From assembly GCA_903844785.1 (NCBI GenBank), contig CAIMVB010000242.1:1-18302 (forward strand): a DNA stretch of 18,302 bases. Reading direction: 5' to 3'. Of this stretch, positions 16,524-18,302 are shown piece after piece. A model generated the notes under the pieces. The model worked only from the letters and a program-made list of their open reading frames with translations. It was not told where the DNA came from and searched no databases. The position numbers and the translations under genes are program-made. This DNA is from an uncultured Rhodospirillales bacterium. Its GTDB lineage: Bacteria > Pseudomonadota > Alphaproteobacteria > Acetobacterales > Acetobacteraceae. Each line of letters begins with the position of its first letter. Positions within the stretch are counted from its first letter, which is position 1.

Positions 16524-16647
16524 TATCTTCTGGGTGCTTGGCTTCGCCAGAAAGTGGCGCGCGCAAGGGGGTAGTGATGCTCAGAAAAGCTCTCAGGTCG
16601 CCAGATCACGCGCGGCACGCATGCGCCAAGTGGTGCAAGGTCTCCGC
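16524..16647. other. Convergent intergenic stretch after cheY
   Basis: The gap between the convergent cheY and tldD genes holds no gene I can support. Near cheY there is a small hairpin, TGGC-TTC-GCCA, around 16540-16551, nested in a TTCTGG/CCAGAA pair, without a T-tract, so it is at best a weak or factor-dependent end for the che operon. Confidence 0.35.
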
Positions 16648-16669
16648 AAAAACCGCGCTAAACGGCGGT
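16648..16669 (-). terminator. Possible weak intrinsic terminator overlapping the tldD stop
   Basis: On the minus strand the sequence ACCGC, an 8-base loop containing the tldD stop codon TAG, then GCGGT runs into a short T-tract (five T in all). The 5-bp stem is short, so efficiency would be low, but position and polarity suit the end of tldD. Confidence 0.38.
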
Positions 16670-18085
16670 GCCGCCCACCGTCAGCCCGGTCAGTTTCAGT
16701 GTCGGCTGGCCAACGCCCACCGGCACGCCCTGGCCCTGCTTGCCGCATGTGCCAATGCCGGGGTCAAGCGCCATGTCATTGGCAACCATGCTGACCTTGG
16801 TCAGCGCATCCGGCCCATTGCCGATCAGGGTCGCCCCCTTTACCGGCGCGCCGATTTTGCCGTTTTCAATGAGGTAAGCTTCTGATGCGCTGAAGACGAA
16901 TTTGCCGGAGGTGATATCCACCTGCCCACCGCCGAAATTCACTGCGTAAATGCCGCGCTTCACACTGCCCAAAACTTCTTCCGGCGTATGGGCACCACCC
17001 AGCATCACCGTATTCGTCATGCGCGGCATCGGCGCATGGGCATAGCTTTGGCGCCGGCCATTGCCTGTGGGTGCAACACCCATCAGCCGCGCATTCTGCC
17101 GATCCTGTAAAAAGCCCACCAGCACGCCATCTTCAATCAAGGTGGTGCGCCCGCTTGGCGTGCCTTCATCATCCACGGTCAGGCTGCCGCGCCGATCCGG
17201 CAGCGTGCCATCATCCACCACCGTCACACCGGGGGCGGCGATGCGCTGGCCAAGCAAGCCCGCAAAGGCCGAGGTCTTTTTGCGATTGTAATCGCCTTCC
17301 AGCCCATGGCCGATCGCTTCATGCAGCAGAATGCCGGGCCAGCCGGGACCAAGCACCACTTCCATCTCTCCGGCAGGCGCGGGCACGCTGCCAAGGTTCA
17401 CAAGCGCTTGGCGCAAAGCCTCATCCACGCCGCGCTTCCAGCCCTCATTGCCCAGCACGCGTTCATACGCAAAGCGCCCGCCCGTGCCAAAGCTGCCGGT
17501 CTCCCGCCGGTCGCCTTCCTTCACCACGACCGAGACATTGAAGCGCACCAGCGGGCGTAAATCTGCCAAGCGCTGCCCATCCGGGCGCAGGATCTGCACC
17601 GCCTGCCATTCCCCGGTGATGGAGGCCATTACCTGCACCACGCGCGGGTCTCGCGCGCGCGCATAGGCGTCAATTTCCTGCAACAGCGCGGTCTTGGCAG
17701 CGAAATCCATCTGCGTAAGCGGATTGGCATCGGTGTAAAGCCGCGCATTTGTGGCACGCGGCGCGATATCCAAAGCGCCGCTATGGCCCTGGCGCACTGC
17801 CTTCACTGCGGCTGCCGCACGCGAAAGCGCAGCGTCCGACAATTCCCCCGCATGGGCGTAGCCTGCGGCTTCACCGGCCACGGCACGCAGGCCAAAGCCG
17901 CGCGTTGCATCGTAGCTGGCAGAACGGATGCGGCCATCATCCAGCGAAATCGCCTCACTTTCGCGGTATTCCAGGAAAAGTTCTCCATCTTCACAGCCCG
18001 CCGTTGCGTCGCGCAATTGGCGTTCGGCCCCCGCGCGATCCAGCAGCGTGAAGAACAGTTCATCGGTGATGCCGAGCGCGTTCAT
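16658..18085 (-). CDS. tldD: Metalloprotease TldD
   Basis: A 475-residue TldD protein. With PmbA/TldE it forms a metalloprotease known from E. coli for microcin B17 maturation and CcdA antitoxin turnover, in which TldD carries the zinc site. That site is visible as HEAIGH at 255-260 with the third ligand Cys447 in GIGTCGKQGQ. The N-terminal fold (ELFLEYRESEAISLDDGRIRSASYDATRGFGLR) and C-terminal GNGPDALTKVSMVANDM block are typical. The frame stays open to 18211, but the ATG at 18085 is preferred: AAGGAA lies 5 bases upstream (18091-18096) and the length equals the family norm. It follows a COX15-type gene by 17 bp, suggesting one transcript. No pmbA is in the window. Confidence 0.94.
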   Translation of the reverse strand: MNALGITDELFFTLLDRAGAERQLRDATAGCEDGELFLEYRESEAISLDDGRIRSASYDATRGFGLRAVAGEAAGYAHAGELSDAALSRAAAAVKAVRQGHSGALDIAPRATNARLYTDANPLTQMDFAAKTALLQEIDAYARARDPRVVQVMASITGEWQAVQILRPDGQRLADLRPLVRFNVSVVVKEGDRRETGSFGTGGRFAYERVLGNEGWKRGVDEALRQALVNLGSVPAPAGEMEVVLGPGWPGILLHEAIGHGLEGDYNRKKTSAFAGLLGQRIAAPGVTVVDDGTLPDRRGSLTVDDEGTPSGRTTLIEDGVLVGFLQDRQNARLMGVAPTGNGRRQSYAHAPMPRMTNTVMLGGAHTPEEVLGSVKRGIYAVNFGGGQVDITSGKFVFSASEAYLIENGKIGAPVKGATLIGNGPDALTKVSMVANDMALDPGIGTCGKQGQGVPVGVGQPTLKLTGLTVGGTAV

Positions 18086-18102
18086 GGTTATTCCTTGGCG
18101 GG

Positions 18103-18302
18103 TCAGGCTGTCAGAGAAGCGGTTGCGCGCGGGCGGCGCAAGCCATGAGTGGCGGCAAGCGCGGTGGCCAACACCAGCACCGCAATGCTTTGGTGCATAG
18201 TGCCAAGCCAAACCGGAACAACGGCCAGCAGCGTTGCAATGCCAAGCGCATATTGCAGCGCCACCGCGCCCGTCAGCGCCAGCACCGCACCACGCGCGAA
18301 GC
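18103..18302 (-). CDS. Heme A synthase (COX15/CtaA) C-terminal fragment (5' end outside window)
   Basis: The last about 66 residues of a membrane protein reading in from the right edge. Two hydrophobic helices are visible: RGAVLALTGAVALQYALGIATLLAVVP and, after a short loop, HQSIAVLVLATALAATHGL. The pattern LQ-x3-LGIATLL-x-VP and the following conserved HQ, a heme-ligating histidine in this family, match the C-terminal half of COX15-type heme A synthase, which hydroxylates and oxidises the heme O methyl group for cytochrome aa3 oxidase. Only the end is present, so catalytic histidines in the other helices cannot be checked. Its stop is 17 bp before tldD. Confidence 0.72.
   Translation of the reverse strand, partial: FARGAVLALTGAVALQYALGIATLLAVVPVWLGTMHQSIAVLVLATALAATHGLRRPRATASLTA

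Noticed and set aside
18086..18211. A 42-residue N-terminal extension of TldD
   Set aside because: It would run through the end of the COX15-type gene; a good Shine-Dalgarno and family length point to the ATG at 18085.
1..18302. tRNA, rRNA, CRISPR array, IS element, prophage or defence genes
   Set aside because: None was seen: no regularly spaced repeats, no transposase or integrase motifs, and nearly all bases are accounted for by housekeeping-type genes.

Overview
The window is a GC-rich, gene-dense stretch of an alphaproteobacterial chromosome. It most resembles a Rhodospirillales/Acetobacteraceae-type genome, an inference from three things: a ChpT-type histidine phosphotransferase next to cheA, a COX15-type heme A synthase fragment, and the style of the NAD kinase and MoaA proteins. 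No IS element, phage gene, tRNA, rRNA or CRISPR array is visible, and base and codon use look uniform, so this reads as core rather than accessory DNA.

Layout. (1) 1-231: the 3' end of accC (biotin carboxylase). (2) 251-7532: a peptide-type ABC transporter locus. Two paralogous family 5 solute-binding proteins lie divergently around a 104-bp control region. The right-hand one leads a tight operon of two permeases and two ATPases joined by 4-base ATGA overlaps, ending in a previously easy-to-miss 38-residue lipoprotein gene coupled through TAATG. (3) 12789 down to 7536, all on the minus strand: a DUF3553 protein, a TauE/SafE permease, MoaA, a membrane/coiled-coil protein, a nitrilase-family amidase, NAD kinase and an MFS transporter. 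Most neighbours overlap by 4 to 8 bases, so much of this run is probably cotranscribed. (4) 12842-16523, plus strand: a chemotaxis-type operon, ChpT-like phosphotransferase, CheA, CheW and CheY, with no cheB, cheR or receptor gene. (5) 18302 down to 16658, minus strand: the 3' end of a COX15/CtaA heme A synthase gene followed by tldD.

How the genes work together. The ABC proteins form a complete importer with two alternative periplasmic receptors. ChpT, CheA, CheW and CheY form a signalling cassette. It is the most interesting part of the window, because a phosphotransferase normally associated with the CckA-CtrA cell-cycle relay sits at the head of a chemotaxis operon whose CheA lacks a recognisable P2 domain and carries a second CheW-like domain. 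NAD kinase plus a Nit-type amidase suggests cofactor supply and metabolite repair. MoaA starts molybdenum cofactor synthesis; TldD is a metalloprotease subunit.

Limits: all family calls come from reading motifs by eye. Start sites were chosen from overlaps, Shine-Dalgarno spacing and family N-termini, and no promoter could be placed with confidence.
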